From Streptomyces sp. V3I7 (GTDB taxonomy: Bacteria > Actinomycetota > Actinomycetes > Streptomycetales > Streptomycetaceae), in the NCBI RefSeq assembly GCF_030817495.1, contig NZ_JAUSZK010000001.1, positions 3,637,001 through 3,701,000 of the forward strand: DNA of 64,000 nt. Reading direction: 5' to 3'. The translations under genes and the position numbers were made by a program. The notes beneath the pieces are model-generated. The model saw nothing but the letters and a program-made list of their open reading frames with translations, was not told where the DNA came from and searched no databases. Position 1 is the first letter of the stretch. Each line of letters begins with the position of its first letter. Of this stretch, positions 41,394 through 49,370 are shown piece by piece.

Positions 41394-41761
41394 TGGCCAC
41401 CTCCGTCGAGGATCCGGGCGAGGTGGCGGCCGAGGGCGCGAAGCCGGACGGCGGATTCGGTGAGGGCGTCGGCGAGCTGGTCGACCTCGGCGGGGGTGTA
41501 CGAGCCGGTGAAGTCGCCCGCCTCCACGTACAGGTCGGTGTCCCGGCTGGCGATCTCGGCGAACGGTGACTGGCCGAGCATGGCCCGGAACAGGACGACG
41601 CCGTCGGGGCCGGTGATCGTGTGCTCGGGCCCGTAGTGGGTGATGTCGGGCTTGAACTGGGCGAGGTCGTCGTGGTGTCCGACGCACCAGTCCGGCTCGT
41701 CGATCTCCAGGGACTTGGTGACGAGGAGGTGGACGGTGGCGCTGCGGGGCTCAGTGCTCAC
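41390..41761 (-). CDS. DUF6907-like protein, copy A
   Basis: 123 residues, MSTEPRSATVHLLVTKSLEIDEPDWCVGHHDDLAQFKPDITHYGPEHTITGPDGVVLFRAMLGQSPFAEIASRDTDLYVEAGDFTGSYTPAEVDQLADAL... The DWCVGHHDD and DITHYGPEH stretch followed by a helical AEVDQLADALTESAVRLRAL end matches the DUF6907 type common on actinobacterial elements. A relative occurs at 48261-48581. Confidence 0.7.
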   Translation of the reverse strand: MSTEPRSATVHLLVTKSLEIDEPDWCVGHHDDLAQFKPDITHYGPEHTITGPDGVVLFRAMLGQSPFAEIASRDTDLYVEAGDFTGSYTPAEVDQLADALTESAVRLRALGRHLARILDGGGQ

Positions 41762-41979
41762 TGGGCACCTGCCGTCTGCGCGTCGAGGGCGCGGAGCAGG
41801 ATGCGGAGGGACTCGCGGAGCGCGCCGTGTGCCTGCGCCAGCATGCCGATGTCGCTGTAGTCGACGCCCTCGTAGGCGGTGAGCATCTGCTGGGCGACGC
41901 TGACGGCGACGTCGAGATCGCCGGGCTCGGGCGTAGTGATCAGCGCGCTTGCGGGCGCGCTAGGGTTCTTGTGGTCCAT
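41758..41979 (-). CDS. Small helical protein
   Basis: 73 residues from the ATG at 41979, MDHKNPSAPASALITTPEPGDLDVAVSVAQQMLTAYEGVDYSDIGMLAQAHGALRESLRILLRALDAQTAGAQ. Predominantly helical with no motif. The upstream bases read AACCTCCTC, not a ribosome site, so the start is uncertain. The 124 bp before it hold no gene. Confidence 0.55.
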   Translation of the reverse strand: MDHKNPSAPASALITTPEPGDLDVAVSVAQQMLTAYEGVDYSDIGMLAQAHGALRESLRILLRALDAQTAGAQ

Positions 41980-42103
41980 GAGGAGGTTCCGTCTCTCTCG
42001 TGGGCAAGTGCCGACGCGTTGCTGCGCGCCGGTGCGGTAGGGGTCGGGCGGCGCGCGCGCCTCGGGTGTTCCACCACCCGGGAGCTGCTGTCCGGCCCCG
42101 CTT

Positions 42104-42349
42104 CTATTCGGTTGAGTACTTCTTGATCGCGTCGTTGATGACGGTGTAGCTGCGGCCGAGGTCTTTGGCGACTGCGTAGGAACTGCCGAGTTCAGCCTTT
42201 CCGTCGGCGAGTGCCTGTCCCCGCCGCTTGAGGGCTTCGGCCAGTTGTGATTGGAGCTGTTCCACCAACTCGTCCTCACGTCTGAACCGGGCCCGCCAGG
42301 GGTCTTCGGTCACATATGTGACGCTATCACGGGGGGGCGTTATAGTCAC
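42104..42349 (-). CDS. Small HTH-like protein
   Basis: 81 residues, MTITPPRDSVTYVTEDPWRARFRREDELVEQLQSQLAEALKRRGQALADGKAELGSSYAVAKDLGRSYTVINDAIKKYSTE. The C-terminal SYAVAKDLGRSYTVINDAIKKY has the shape of a DNA-recognition helix-turn-helix. A coiled-coil front suggests a dimer. The gene overlaps the neighbouring stop. Confidence 0.65.
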   Translation of the reverse strand: MTITPPRDSVTYVTEDPWRARFRREDELVEQLQSQLAEALKRRGQALADGKAELGSSYAVAKDLGRSYTVINDAIKKYSTE

Positions 42350-43116
42350 GCTCCCTCACTCGGCTGAAGCTCCCTCAACTCGTGTGCGCCCTCGGGCGCG
42401 TTGGCGGCGTCCTCCACTTCTTTCTGCGCGCGGGCCAAGTCCAGCCAGCGAGACGGCTCCCAACTTGCCCCGCACCAAGAGCAGGACACGGCCGTGTGCC
42501 TAGGACGCAGGAGCAGGACGGCACCGCAACGGACGTCCTTACCGTCCTCGTCGTCGACGACGGTCGGGCACAGGCCGAGACGCTTGGGACGCTCGGCCGG
42601 GTCGCGCGGGTTCACGATCGACGCGACGGCGCCTTCGAGGTCGCGGATCTCCTCGGCGAACGCACCCGCCATCGGCCAGCTGGACGCGATCCACTCCAAG
42701 TTGAGGGACAGGGCGCGCGCGGCGACGACGATGCGCCGCTCGGTGCTGCCCTCGATGACGGGCTGACCCCAGCCGCGGTCCGCCTGCATGGCGCTACGCC
42801 AGTCTTCCAGGACGCTCACGAGGCCGCCGGGCCCGCGGAGGTTGAACACGTGCTCGGAGACGGGCAGGGGCGCCTCAGCGGGCCGTGTGCGGCCGTACTC
42901 GGGGCGGCGGCCGCCGGGCTGCAGAAAGGCGGCCAGCCCGGCGTACAGCTTCGGCATGCGGTCGAGGCGCTCGGCGAGGGCGAGCGTGTCCCCGGGGCAC
43001 AGGTAGCCGCGCTCGATCGGGCGTTCACACAGCCCGCAATCGGTGAGGACGCCGCGCTGCTGGTGGCCGCCTGGGGTTGGGACTAGCTCCACTCCCTTCT
43101 CGTCGTCGGCGGTCAT
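42346..43116 (-). CDS. Zn-finger protein of the replication region
   Basis: 256 residues. An N-terminal CxxC...CxxG pair (CGLCERPIERGYLCPG) and a C-terminal cluster (LGLCPTVVDDEDGKDVRCGA ... HTAVSCSWCGASWEPSRWLDLARAQKEVE) could each bind zinc. The middle is helical (NLRGPGGLVSVLEDWRSAMQ). Proteins with this outline occur in the replication regions of Streptomyces phages; no catalytic motif was found. Confidence 0.7.
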   Translation of the reverse strand: MTADDEKGVELVPTPGGHQQRGVLTDCGLCERPIERGYLCPGDTLALAERLDRMPKLYAGLAAFLQPGGRRPEYGRTRPAEAPLPVSEHVFNLRGPGGLVSVLEDWRSAMQADRGWGQPVIEGSTERRIVVAARALSLNLEWIASSWPMAGAFAEEIRDLEGAVASIVNPRDPAERPKRLGLCPTVVDDEDGKDVRCGAVLLLRPRHTAVSCSWCGASWEPSRWLDLARAQKEVEDAANAPEGAHELRELQPSEGA

Positions 43117-43280
43117 GCCCTGGCCTTCTCTCGCGCGGCCGCGAGCATGGCCTCGTGCGTGCGGCGGATGGTGCGGGCGCGGCGGTCGTCGAGGATCTCG
43201 AAGACGATCTGCAGGAGCAGCATCAGGTTCATGCCCGCGGCGACACCGAGGACGATCAGTTGGATCTCGTGGTCAGTCAC
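43113..43280 (-). CDS. 55-residue single-helix membrane protein
   Basis: VTDHEIQLIVLGVAAGMNLMLLLQIVFEILDDRRARTIRRTHEAMLAAAREKARA from a GTG at 43280 with GGAG five bases before. One hydrophobic helix with a basic, helical tail. Stop overlaps the next gene's start (ATGA). Unknown role, next to ssb. Confidence 0.65.
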   Translation of the reverse strand: MTDHEIQLIVLGVAAGMNLMLLLQIVFEILDDRRARTIRRTHEAMLAAAREKARA

Positions 43281-43293
43281 GTCGACTCCTTGA

Positions 43294-43818
43294 TCAGAAA
43301 GGGGGCTCGTCGGAGTAGCCCGCGCCCTGCACCGCGGGCTGCTGCTGAGCGGGCGGGTTGCCCCAGCCGCCGCCCTGCTGCTGGCCATTGGCGGGCTTGG
43401 CCCCGGCCCACGGGTCATCGGCAGGCGCGGCCGCGGCGCGCGAGCCGCTACCCGCCGGGTTCTTCGTGACCTTGGCGGTAGCGCGGGCGAGGCTGACGCC
43501 CACCTCGTCGACGTCCAACTCGTAGACCGTGCGCTTCACGCCCTCGCGGTCCTCGTAGGACCGCTGCTTCAGTCGGCCCTGCACGATGACGCGCATGCCC
43601 TTGGCGAGGGACTCGGCGACGTTCTCGGCGGCCTGACGCCAGACCGAGCACGTGAGGAACAGGCTCTCGCCGTCCTTCCACTCGTTGGCCTGCTTGTCGT
43701 ACACGCGCGGCGTGGAGGCGACGCGGAACTTGGCCACGGCGGCGCCGGCCGGGGTGAAGCGGAGCTCGGGGTCGTCGACCAGGTTGCCAACGACGGTGAT
43801 CACGGTCTCGCCTGCCAT
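43294..43818 (-). CDS. ssb: Single-stranded DNA-binding protein
   Basis: 174 residues. The OB-fold start [38 protein letters not shown] and [36 protein letters not shown] are standard SSB motifs. A Gln/Gly-rich linker leads to the acidic protein-recruiting tail DEPPF (host SSBs end DDPPF-like). The gene is placed beside the prim-pol protein, as in other self-replicating elements. A terminator follows upstream of the next unit. Confidence 0.95.
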   Translation of the reverse strand: MAGETVITVVGNLVDDPELRFTPAGAAVAKFRVASTPRVYDKQANEWKDGESLFLTCSVWRQAAENVAESLAKGMRVIVQGRLKQRSYEDREGVKRTVYELDVDEVGVSLARATAKVTKNPAGSGSRAAAAPADDPWAGAKPANGQQQGGGWGNPPAQQQPAVQGAGYSDEPPF

Positions 43819-43850
43819 GGCGAACTCCTTCTGTGGTGTGCTGGGCGGGA

Positions 43851-43879
43851 GGCCGGGCCTGATAGGGACAGGCCCGGCC
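43851..43879. terminator. Terminator in front of ssb
   Basis: GGCCGGGCCTG (43851-43861) and CAGGCCCGGCC (43869-43879) form a perfect 11-bp stem, between the end of the 143-residue gene and the ssb start. Confidence 0.7.
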
Positions 43880-43881
43880 GG

Positions 43882-44313
43882 TCAGATGGTCCGGCCGCCG
43901 TGGTGGTCAGGACGCAAGACGGGCGGGATCTGCGCTCGCAGCTGCTCTATGGCCGGCGATACCCGGCCTTCTCGGATGGCATGGGCCTGCGCCGCCGAAG
44001 CTCGCCGCATCCGCCCATACGCCTCGGCAAGCGGGATGTTCGTTACGGCGACGAGGTAGCCGGTTTCCGCGTAAGGGCTTCGGTCGGATGCACAGTGCGC
44101 GTAACGGTGCAGGACATCCCCCGGTCGGCTGGTCTCGTCGCCATGGCGATGCCAGTTGGCGCACCAGGGGCACCAGGCAAGGACCTGGGTGAAGTTGATG
44201 CCGCCTGGCTCTCTGCCGATGAAGCCGTAGATCGTTGGCGCGGCCAGACGGGCGCGGGTTCGGCAGGTTCCGCAGAAGCAGGAGCCCGGTTCGTGATCGT
44301 GGGTTTCTGTCAT
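43882..44313 (-). CDS. Cys/His-rich phage protein
   Basis: 143 residues, MTETHDHEPGSCFCGTCRTRARLAAPTIYGFIGREPGGINFTQVLAWCPWCANWHRHGDETSRPGDVLHRYAHCASDRSPY... Two CxxC pairs (CFCGTC and CPWCANWHRH) plus His suggest one or two zinc sites. GC content is lower than the neighbours. It lies 5 bp from the prim-pol stop. Confidence 0.65.
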   Translation of the reverse strand: MTETHDHEPGSCFCGTCRTRARLAAPTIYGFIGREPGGINFTQVLAWCPWCANWHRHGDETSRPGDVLHRYAHCASDRSPYAETGYLVAVTNIPLAEAYGRMRRASAAQAHAIREGRVSPAIEQLRAQIPPVLRPDHHGGRTI

Positions 44314-44318
44314 TTCTG

Positions 44319-46886
44319 TCAGGCACTCCTAAGGCGTGTTTCTGATACTTCTTTCTTCTTCCAGGAGGAATCCCAGACGAGGGGATGGGGAGCGAACCGC
44401 GGACTCGGGGCCCGGCCGCGCTGCCCCTCCGGCCGCTCGGGCGCGGGAAGCGGGGCGACCCAGCCCTTGTCGACCAGCACGTGGATCGCGTCGTACACGG
44501 TCTCGGAGGTCACGCCCTCCGGCCCCCACGAGTTGCCGTCCACACCGCGCTGAGCGTCCCGCACGGTGAAGGGCTCGCGCCGCTTGTCCTCCTTGCGACG
44601 GCGCAGCCACTCCAGGACGTCCCGGGCCGGCATCAGCTTCGCGTCCCGGTTGGCGCCCATCAGGTCGAGGCACAGTCGGGCGTGGGTGACGAAGTACGGG
44701 GCCATGGCGAGCGCCTCCCGCAGCTGCGCCGCCTGCACCTGGGTGGCGTCCGGGTCCTCGTAGAGGGTGATGAGCGCGGCGATGCGCGCGAGCTTGCCAG
44801 GCAGCTTGCTCGCCCAGGACGCCATGGAGTGCAGGTCGCCGCCGCGCCGCAGCCGCTCCTGCATCTGCTCCTGAAAGAGGTACATCTCTTCGCTGGCCTC
44901 GTCGGTGAAAGTCACCGCGCGGACCATGGTGTTCTTCCACAGCCCGTGGACAAGCCGTCCGAGCCGGTACCGCAGGTCATCCATCAGCTCGGCCGGGATG
45001 GGCACGGAGCCGCGCGGGTCCTGGTAGCCGAGCCGGGACGCCGGGAAGCCGTACAGGAAGCGCTGCACGAACCCGTTGTGCAGCATCTCGTCGTCCTTCT
45101 TCCGGCCGAGCTGCTCCAGGATGATCGGCTGCACGAGCAGGCCGATCGTCAGGTGGGCGCTCTCCATCTCGATGGAGTCCCGGCCGATCCGGTCGACGGG
45201 CATGGCCTTGCCGTCGTAGGCGTCGAGGGCGAACCCGGTGTCCGAGGTGCCGCTGTTGTACAGCCCGCCCATCTGCTTGATGAGGGTGCCCTCGGAGTGG
45301 ATGACGCCCATCCGCCCGCCCTGCTGCGCCGCCTTCACGGGCATCGCGGCCGGGGTGATGTCGCCGAACAGCAGACGGGGCAGGGCGGGCACAGGGCCCA
45401 TCTCCCGCAGCTCCTGCTTGGCGAGCTTGGCCTCGTCCATACGGAGGGCGCGCAGGTCGGGCTTGGCCTTGATTGCGGCCTTCTCGGCGTCGTCGAGGCG
45501 GGCCTGCGCAATCTTCAGCATCTGTTCGGCGTCCTCGATCTCGGGGACCGCCTTGGCCTGCAGCTCGCGCTCGATGGCACGCAGCGTGTCGCTGAAGGGC
45601 GCCTCGGCGGCGCTCTTGCGCTCACCCGCCCCGGCGACGGTGGCCGTCCACAGGGCGGGCGCCTCGGACCAGCCGGGCCGTACTCGGACCTGCGCGCGCC
45701 CGCCGACGGCCACGGAGACGGCCGACAGGGCGATCATCGCGGGGATGTCCGGGGCGACCTGGACCTGCGCGGTGACCGCGTTCACGACGGCCGCAAGGTT
45801 CGGCCCGAGCAGGTCGACGGGGAACGGCGCGAGGGTCGGGCGGTCGATCGAGAGCGGCTCTTCCCAGTCGTCTTCCACCCCTACGGACTGCCTGACAGAA
45901 ATGACAGAACCCTCGGCTGAGGGTTGCCCGGGCAGCAGCCGAGGGCGGTCCTCACGACCCGCCGGGGGCCATGGGTGCCGGGGCTGCGCCATGCCGGCGC
46001 GGAGCCCGGAATCGATCGTCGGCAGCGCGCGCCCCTCTGGGTGGTTCCCAGCGCGCGCGGCGGCGAGCAGGTGCTCACGAGCCTCACCCTCGCTCAGCGC
46101 GCCCGAGCCGACCAGCGTGCCGAGGTTGAACGCGGCCGTGTTGATCGTGTTGTTCTGGTCGCCGTCCGGCGCGCCAGTGATCGCGTCGCACTCGTCCTGC
46201 ACCACCTTGCGGGTGTACGAGTCGAGGCGGTCCGCGGGGATGGTGATCCTGCCCACCGGCGCAGCGGGGGCCGTCGGTCGCGTTGTGAGTGCGTCGAGCA
46301 GCCACTCGGGAGCCTGCTCCGGCGGCTGCTCGGGATCCTCCAACGTGTAGATGACGCCGGACTGGTGGAGCGAGCCGGGGCCGATGACGTAGGCGTTCCC
46401 GGCGCGCACATCACCGTCGAACTTGCCCTTCAGCGCGCCGAGCCCGTTGCCGAGCTTCAGCTCGGCGGGCGCCCACAGGTAGTCGTGGTAGCCCTTGGCG
46501 GTACGGACGCGCATGGTGGTGGGCCAGGTCTCGCCATGGGACTTGGCGACGTCCTCGATGGCTCCGGGCCGGTCGCTGTCCACGACGAGCAGCTGCTCGC
46601 CCTCCGGGCCGCGGCAGGCGCCGACGTACACGCCGACGTTCTGCGGGCGATCGCCGAGGAGACGGCGGACCTTCCCCGAGTCCGTGGTGTGCTCGCGGGT
46701 GAACGGCACGGATGGGTGTTTGCCGCGCTGGCCGCAGGTCGCCGGGTCGTGTCCCTTGCCGATGCCCGAGCACTGGATCAGCTCGGGGTGGTCGACGGGG
46801 AACGCGGCGAACCGGTGCTCGGCGAGCCAGACGCCGCCGCCCACCGGGGTGGACAGGTCGGCAGTCGGCTCCGTCTCATCGGTCAC
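44319..46886 (-). CDS. Bifunctional primase-polymerase/DUF3987 replication protein
   Basis: 855 residues from a GTG at 46886. The N-terminal ~250 residues are a prim-pol domain (GVWLAEHRFAAFPV, then VGVYVGACRGPEGEQLLVVDSDRPGAI with the paired acidic residues, and TAKGYHDYLWAP). A linker with Arg and Pro follows. The C-terminal ~500 residues are a DUF3987-type (YfjI-like) helicase/ATPase region with AGAGERKSAAEAPF at the P-loop position and HLTIGLLVQPIILEQLG. Such fusions initiate replication on phages and integrative elements. GTG start overlaps the upstream stop by 11 bp. Confidence 0.88.
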   Translation of the reverse strand: MTDETEPTADLSTPVGGGVWLAEHRFAAFPVDHPELIQCSGIGKGHDPATCGQRGKHPSVPFTREHTTDSGKVRRLLGDRPQNVGVYVGACRGPEGEQLLVVDSDRPGAIEDVAKSHGETWPTTMRVRTAKGYHDYLWAPAELKLGNGLGALKGKFDGDVRAGNAYVIGPGSLHQSGVIYTLEDPEQPPEQAPEWLLDALTTRPTAPAAPVGRITIPADRLDSYTRKVVQDECDAITGAPDGDQNNTINTAAFNLGTLVGSGALSEGEAREHLLAAARAGNHPEGRALPTIDSGLRAGMAQPRHPWPPAGREDRPRLLPGQPSAEGSVISVRQSVGVEDDWEEPLSIDRPTLAPFPVDLLGPNLAAVVNAVTAQVQVAPDIPAMIALSAVSVAVGGRAQVRVRPGWSEAPALWTATVAGAGERKSAAEAPFSDTLRAIERELQAKAVPEIEDAEQMLKIAQARLDDAEKAAIKAKPDLRALRMDEAKLAKQELREMGPVPALPRLLFGDITPAAMPVKAAQQGGRMGVIHSEGTLIKQMGGLYNSGTSDTGFALDAYDGKAMPVDRIGRDSIEMESAHLTIGLLVQPIILEQLGRKKDDEMLHNGFVQRFLYGFPASRLGYQDPRGSVPIPAELMDDLRYRLGRLVHGLWKNTMVRAVTFTDEASEEMYLFQEQMQERLRRGGDLHSMASWASKLPGKLARIAALITLYEDPDATQVQAAQLREALAMAPYFVTHARLCLDLMGANRDAKLMPARDVLEWLRRRKEDKRREPFTVRDAQRGVDGNSWGPEGVTSETVYDAIHVLVDKGWVAPLPAPERPEGQRGRAPSPRFAPHPLVWDSSWKKKEVSETRLRSA

Positions 46887-47184
46887 GCTGCACCGCCGGG
46901 AAGTAGTACGTGCCGGTCGGGCGTCCAACGCAGCGCGACGTGCGGGGGCAGACGGGCGGCGCGGTCGTGAGGCCGGCGGAGTGGATGTGCTGGTGGTCGC
47001 AGAACGGGCAGTCGACGACGAGCAGCGCGCGCGGCTCGCCGTCCTCGTGCTGCGTGTCCCGGTACGGGACGAGATGGGCCGCGGCGGCGGCCATGCCGAG
47101 CCGGACGGGCGGCGCCTGGATCTGCGCCTCGTCCTGCTCCGTGTCCTCCCCGAACATCGGGAGGGCGGTGGTGGTGCTGTTCAC
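46876..47184 (-). CDS. Small Zn-binding protein before the prim-pol gene
   Basis: 102 residues, MNSTTTALPMFGEDTEQDEAQIQAPPVRLGMAAAAAHLVPYRDTQHEDGEPRALLVVDCPFCDHQHIHSAGLTTAPPVCPRTSRCVGRPTGTYYFPAV... A CPFCDHQHIH pair and a later Cys pair could hold zinc. It is translationally coupled to the prim-pol gene. Function unknown. Confidence 0.65.
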   Translation of the reverse strand: MNSTTTALPMFGEDTEQDEAQIQAPPVRLGMAAAAAHLVPYRDTQHEDGEPRALLVVDCPFCDHQHIHSAGLTTAPPVCPRTSRCVGRPTGTYYFPAVQRDR

Positions 47185-47233
47185 GAACGTGCTCTCTTCT
47201 ACGAGCGGGGCCTGTGAGGTTCGTGAGTGCGCG

Positions 47234-47269
47234 TGCGGCCCCCGGGCCTGGGGGATGGCCCGGGGGCCG
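47234..47269. terminator. Perfect hairpin terminator
   Basis: GCGGCCCCCGGGCC (47234-47247) and GGCCCGGGGGCCGC (47256-47269), a perfect 14-bp stem, between the 146-residue gene and the Zn-binding gene. It divides the early operon. Confidence 0.7.
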
Positions 47270-47282
47270 CTGCGCTCCCCGG

Positions 47283-47723
47283 TCAGCCGGGTGTTCGTGT
47301 CTTGCTGAGCATCTGGGCGTGGTCAGCGGCGTAGTGGCGCATGTACTGCTGCGCCTCGGTGGCGACGTAGGCCCACCGCGTTCCTGCCGGGACGTGGATT
47401 TCGACCTCGCGTGCGGCGAGGAAGAACCGGGAGGCGATCGCGCTGCCGAGGCCGCTTGCGACGCGGAGGGCGTCCTCGCCGAGGCGGACGATCGCGGTGT
47501 GGCAGTCGGTGGAGTAGCGGGTCTGTTCGTACAGGTCTCGGGAGACCTCGCTGCCGCTGTCGTACCGGCCGGTGAGGTCGACGGTGACGACGAGGCGGAC
47601 GTCCGGTACGGGTACCTCGACACGCGGCGGGTCCTGCGGCGGATGCCCGTCGCCGCTGACCGGTGCCGGCTTGAGAGGGCGGGTGCTGCCTGCCGGCCAC
47701 TGGCCGGGCTGCTGCTTGGTCAT
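47283..47723 (-). CDS. Unknown early protein
   Basis: 146 residues, MTKQQPGQWPAGSTRPLKPAPVSGDGHPPQDPPRVEVPVPDVRLVVTVDLTGRYDSGSEVSRDLYEQTRYSTDCHTAIVRLGEDALRVASGLGSAIASRFFLAAREVEIHVPAGTRWAYVATEAQQY... After a Pro-rich start, an alpha/beta domain with RLVVTVDLTGRYDSG. It has an ATG at 47723 overlapping the upstream stop. Not recognised. Confidence 0.6.
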   Translation of the reverse strand: MTKQQPGQWPAGSTRPLKPAPVSGDGHPPQDPPRVEVPVPDVRLVVTVDLTGRYDSGSEVSRDLYEQTRYSTDCHTAIVRLGEDALRVASGLGSAIASRFFLAAREVEIHVPAGTRWAYVATEAQQYMRHYAADHAQMLSKTRTPG

Positions 47724-48034
47724 CGCTGGCTCCCGGCGAGTTGGGCGACGGTGGCGACGATGTCGAGGCGGTGCCTTTCGCAGGCCGGGTAGTCGTACCG
47801 CAGGTTCGGGCCGGCGAAGAGCGACACGACGGACTCGGCCTTCTCCGGGCAGCCGTCGCAGCGGTAGTCGCGCTGGTTGTGCGGGGAGTCGGGCCCGTCT
47901 GGGCAGTCGCACCAGGTGCACTGTTCGCCGTTGGCCGCGGTGACGGCGATCGGGAGGGTGCCCGGGTCCATAGCGGCCTCGCGGGCGGCGGCGAGGGTCT
48001 GGTCGGAGAGGAACGTGTCCTGCGGGGTCCTCAT
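47720..48034 (-). CDS. Zn-cluster early protein
   Basis: 104 residues, MRTPQDTFLSDQTLAAAREAAMDPGTLPIAVTAANGEQCTWCDCPDGPDSPHNQRDYRCDGCPEKAESVVSLFAGPNLRYDYPACERHRLDIVATVAQLAGSQR. Six Cys (CTWCDC...CDGC...C) and a CERH end support a zinc knuckle. Overlaps both neighbours by four bases. Confidence 0.6.
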   Translation of the reverse strand: MRTPQDTFLSDQTLAAAREAAMDPGTLPIAVTAANGEQCTWCDCPDGPDSPHNQRDYRCDGCPEKAESVVSLFAGPNLRYDYPACERHRLDIVATVAQLAGSQR

Positions 48035-48171
48035 GCTGCTGCCCTCCGGGCCTCGGGCTGGTGAAAAGCGGCGCGGATCACGCAGCGCTGCTCGTCGGTC
48101 AGCGGGGGAGCGGTGTCGACGATGCGTGCGACGCGCTCCCAGTAGCCCGCCGGGCGAGGCAGATCGGGCAT
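48031..48171 (-). CDS. 46-residue early protein
   Basis: MPDLPRPAGYWERVARIVDTAPPLTDEQRCVIRAAFHQPEARRAAA from the ATG at 48171, with GAAAGGCATCACC before it. The W-E-R-V-x-R-I-x-D-x-APPLTDEQR phrase is typical of small element-borne proteins of Streptomyces. A longer frame to 48264 is open but has no ribosome site. It overlaps the next gene by four bases. Confidence 0.6.
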   Translation of the reverse strand: MPDLPRPAGYWERVARIVDTAPPLTDEQRCVIRAAFHQPEARRAAA

Positions 48172-48260
48172 GGTGATGCCTTTCGAAATCAACGCCCCCG
48201 CGCCCGAGTTCAAGGACAGCACGGATTCCCCGATGCGTTCCCCCCGCTCCCCTGCGGCGG

Positions 48261-48581
48261 TCATGCGCGGGCCTCGGCGGCGAGGACCTGGTCGGCCATC
48301 GCGTCGGCCACGTCCAGGAGCTGCCGGATCTTCGCGGTTACCTGCCGAACCTCGTGCGGGTCGTAGTCCTCGCTGCCCATCCCGGCGATGGAGATCTTCG
48401 CGGGGCTCGCGCCGTGCTCGTCGGTGAACTGGGTGAAGGTGACGTCGAACAGCCGCTCACCGCGCTTGTCGGTGATCTCGTGCTCGCTGTTGTAGTGGTC
48501 GAGGTGGCCGGGCTCGGTGTCGATGCACAGGCCGGGCCACGTCGGGCAGCCGCCCGTGGGCGGGACGGTCTCGTTCGTCAT
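48261..48581 (-). CDS. DUF6907-like protein, copy B
   Basis: 106 residues, MTNETVPPTGGCPTWPGLCIDTEPGHLDHYNSEHEITDKRGERLFDVTFTQFTDEHGASPAKISIAGMGSEDYDPHEVRQVTAKIRQLLDVADAMADQVLAAEARA. The same plan as 41390-41761: Cys-containing start, DHYNSEHEI near the middle, and a helical AEVxxL-type end (PHEVRQVTAKIRQLL). Function unknown; overlaps the upstream gene. Confidence 0.65.
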   Translation of the reverse strand: MTNETVPPTGGCPTWPGLCIDTEPGHLDHYNSEHEITDKRGERLFDVTFTQFTDEHGASPAKISIAGMGSEDYDPHEVRQVTAKIRQLLDVADAMADQVLAAEARA

Positions 48582-48892
48582 GCCGTCGCCCCCACCTTCG
48601 CGAGCAGGACGCGGGCAGCGTGCAGTCGCTCGACCGGGTTCTGGCCGGCGGGGAAGGCGAGGACGCGGTGGCCGTCCTTGCGCTCCAGGTAGTAGCCGAA
48701 GAAGCCGTCCCGCAGGTCCTCGGGGAGAACGGCGGTGTCCAACTCCTCCACCCGGATGCCGACCGTCAGGGCGCTGAGCTCCTCGTGGGCGTCTCGCTCG
48801 CGGACGGCGCTGGCGATGCGGTCCATCGTCCCGGTGATGGGCGAGCTGGTCTTGCAGGCGGATGCCGCCGCCTGTGCGAAGCTGTTACTCAT
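48578..48892 (-). CDS. First gene of the leftward early operon
   Basis: 104 residues, MSNSFAQAAASACKTSSPITGTMDRIASAVRERDAHEELSALTVGIRVEELDTAVLPEDLRDGFFGYYLERKDGHRVLAFPAGQNPVERLHAARVLLAKVGATA. Mixed alpha/beta, unrecognised. It is the first gene after the stem-loop pair behind the repressor gene, so it likely responds to the lysis-lysogeny decision. Confidence 0.65.
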   Translation of the reverse strand: MSNSFAQAAASACKTSSPITGTMDRIASAVRERDAHEELSALTVGIRVEELDTAVLPEDLRDGFFGYYLERKDGHRVLAFPAGQNPVERLHAARVLLAKVGATA

Positions 48893-48941
48893 GAGCTGTC
48901 CTTGATCCTCTTGCGTGAGTGCGGGGACTTGCTCGACAGGA

Positions 48942-49002
48942 GGGGCCGGGTACCAGCCGGCCCCTTCGTCGTTTCGGCGGACGCTCTCGGGTACCAGCCG
49001 AG
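48942..49002 (-). terminator. Two tandem stem-loops with identical 7-nt loops
   Basis: GGGGCCGG-loop-CCGGCCCC (48942-48964) and CTCGG-loop-CCGAG (48986-49002) share the loop GTACCAG. They lie between the 83-residue HTH gene (ending 49028) and the first early gene. They can end the leftward repressor transcript or act as antitermination targets that control entry into the early operon. Confidence 0.6.
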
Positions 49003-49027
49003 GGCGGCGCCGGTCTTTCCCGGCGAG

Positions 49028-49279
49028 TTAGGCGCTCTCTCGGCGGGATGCGTATGGCCGGAGTAGGGCCACCAATTCCGTGAGTTCCAGGACGACCGCG
49101 AGTCTGTAGAGAGACTCGATGGACAGTTGCTTCTGGCCTCGCTCGACCTTGGACAGGTAGCCGGGGTCGATCCCTGAGCGTTGAGCAGCGGTCCGCAGAG
49201 TCATCCCCTTGGCCGTCCGGACCGCGCGCAGCGGCGGATGTCCCGCGAGGTCAGTCCCTTGCTTGACTGAGGTCTGCAT
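49028..49279 (-). CDS. XRE-family HTH regulator (repressor candidate)
   Basis: 83 residues, MQTSVKQGTDLAGHPPLRAVRTAKGMTLRTAAQRSGIDPGYLSKVERGQKQLSIESLYRLAVVLELTELVALLRPYASRRESA. It is little more than one XRE/Cro-type helix-turn-helix. No ribosome site precedes the ATG at 49279, so a leaderless message is likely, as is common in Streptomyces. Divergent from the 341-residue regulator over 91 bp; the two probably form a phage switch. Confidence 0.85.
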   Translation of the reverse strand: MQTSVKQGTDLAGHPPLRAVRTAKGMTLRTAAQRSGIDPGYLSKVERGQKQLSIESLYRLAVVLELTELVALLRPYASRRESA

Positions 49280-49370
49280 GTGAACAGACTTGCATCCTGA
49301 TGCCCATGAGTCAAACGTCTGGCCGACTTGAGTCTGTCGAGGTGTTGACCGGTGGACTACAGTGGGCGTC
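49280..49370. promoter_or_regulatory. Divergent switch region between the two HTH genes
   Basis: 91 bp with lower GC. Related short words occur repeatedly: AGACTTGCA (49286-49294), TGAGTCAAAC, and GACTTGAGTC (49326-49335). These are possible half-sites for the HTH proteins. TTGACC occurs about 20 bp before the rightward start, but no well-spaced -10 partner was found. Confidence 0.45.
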
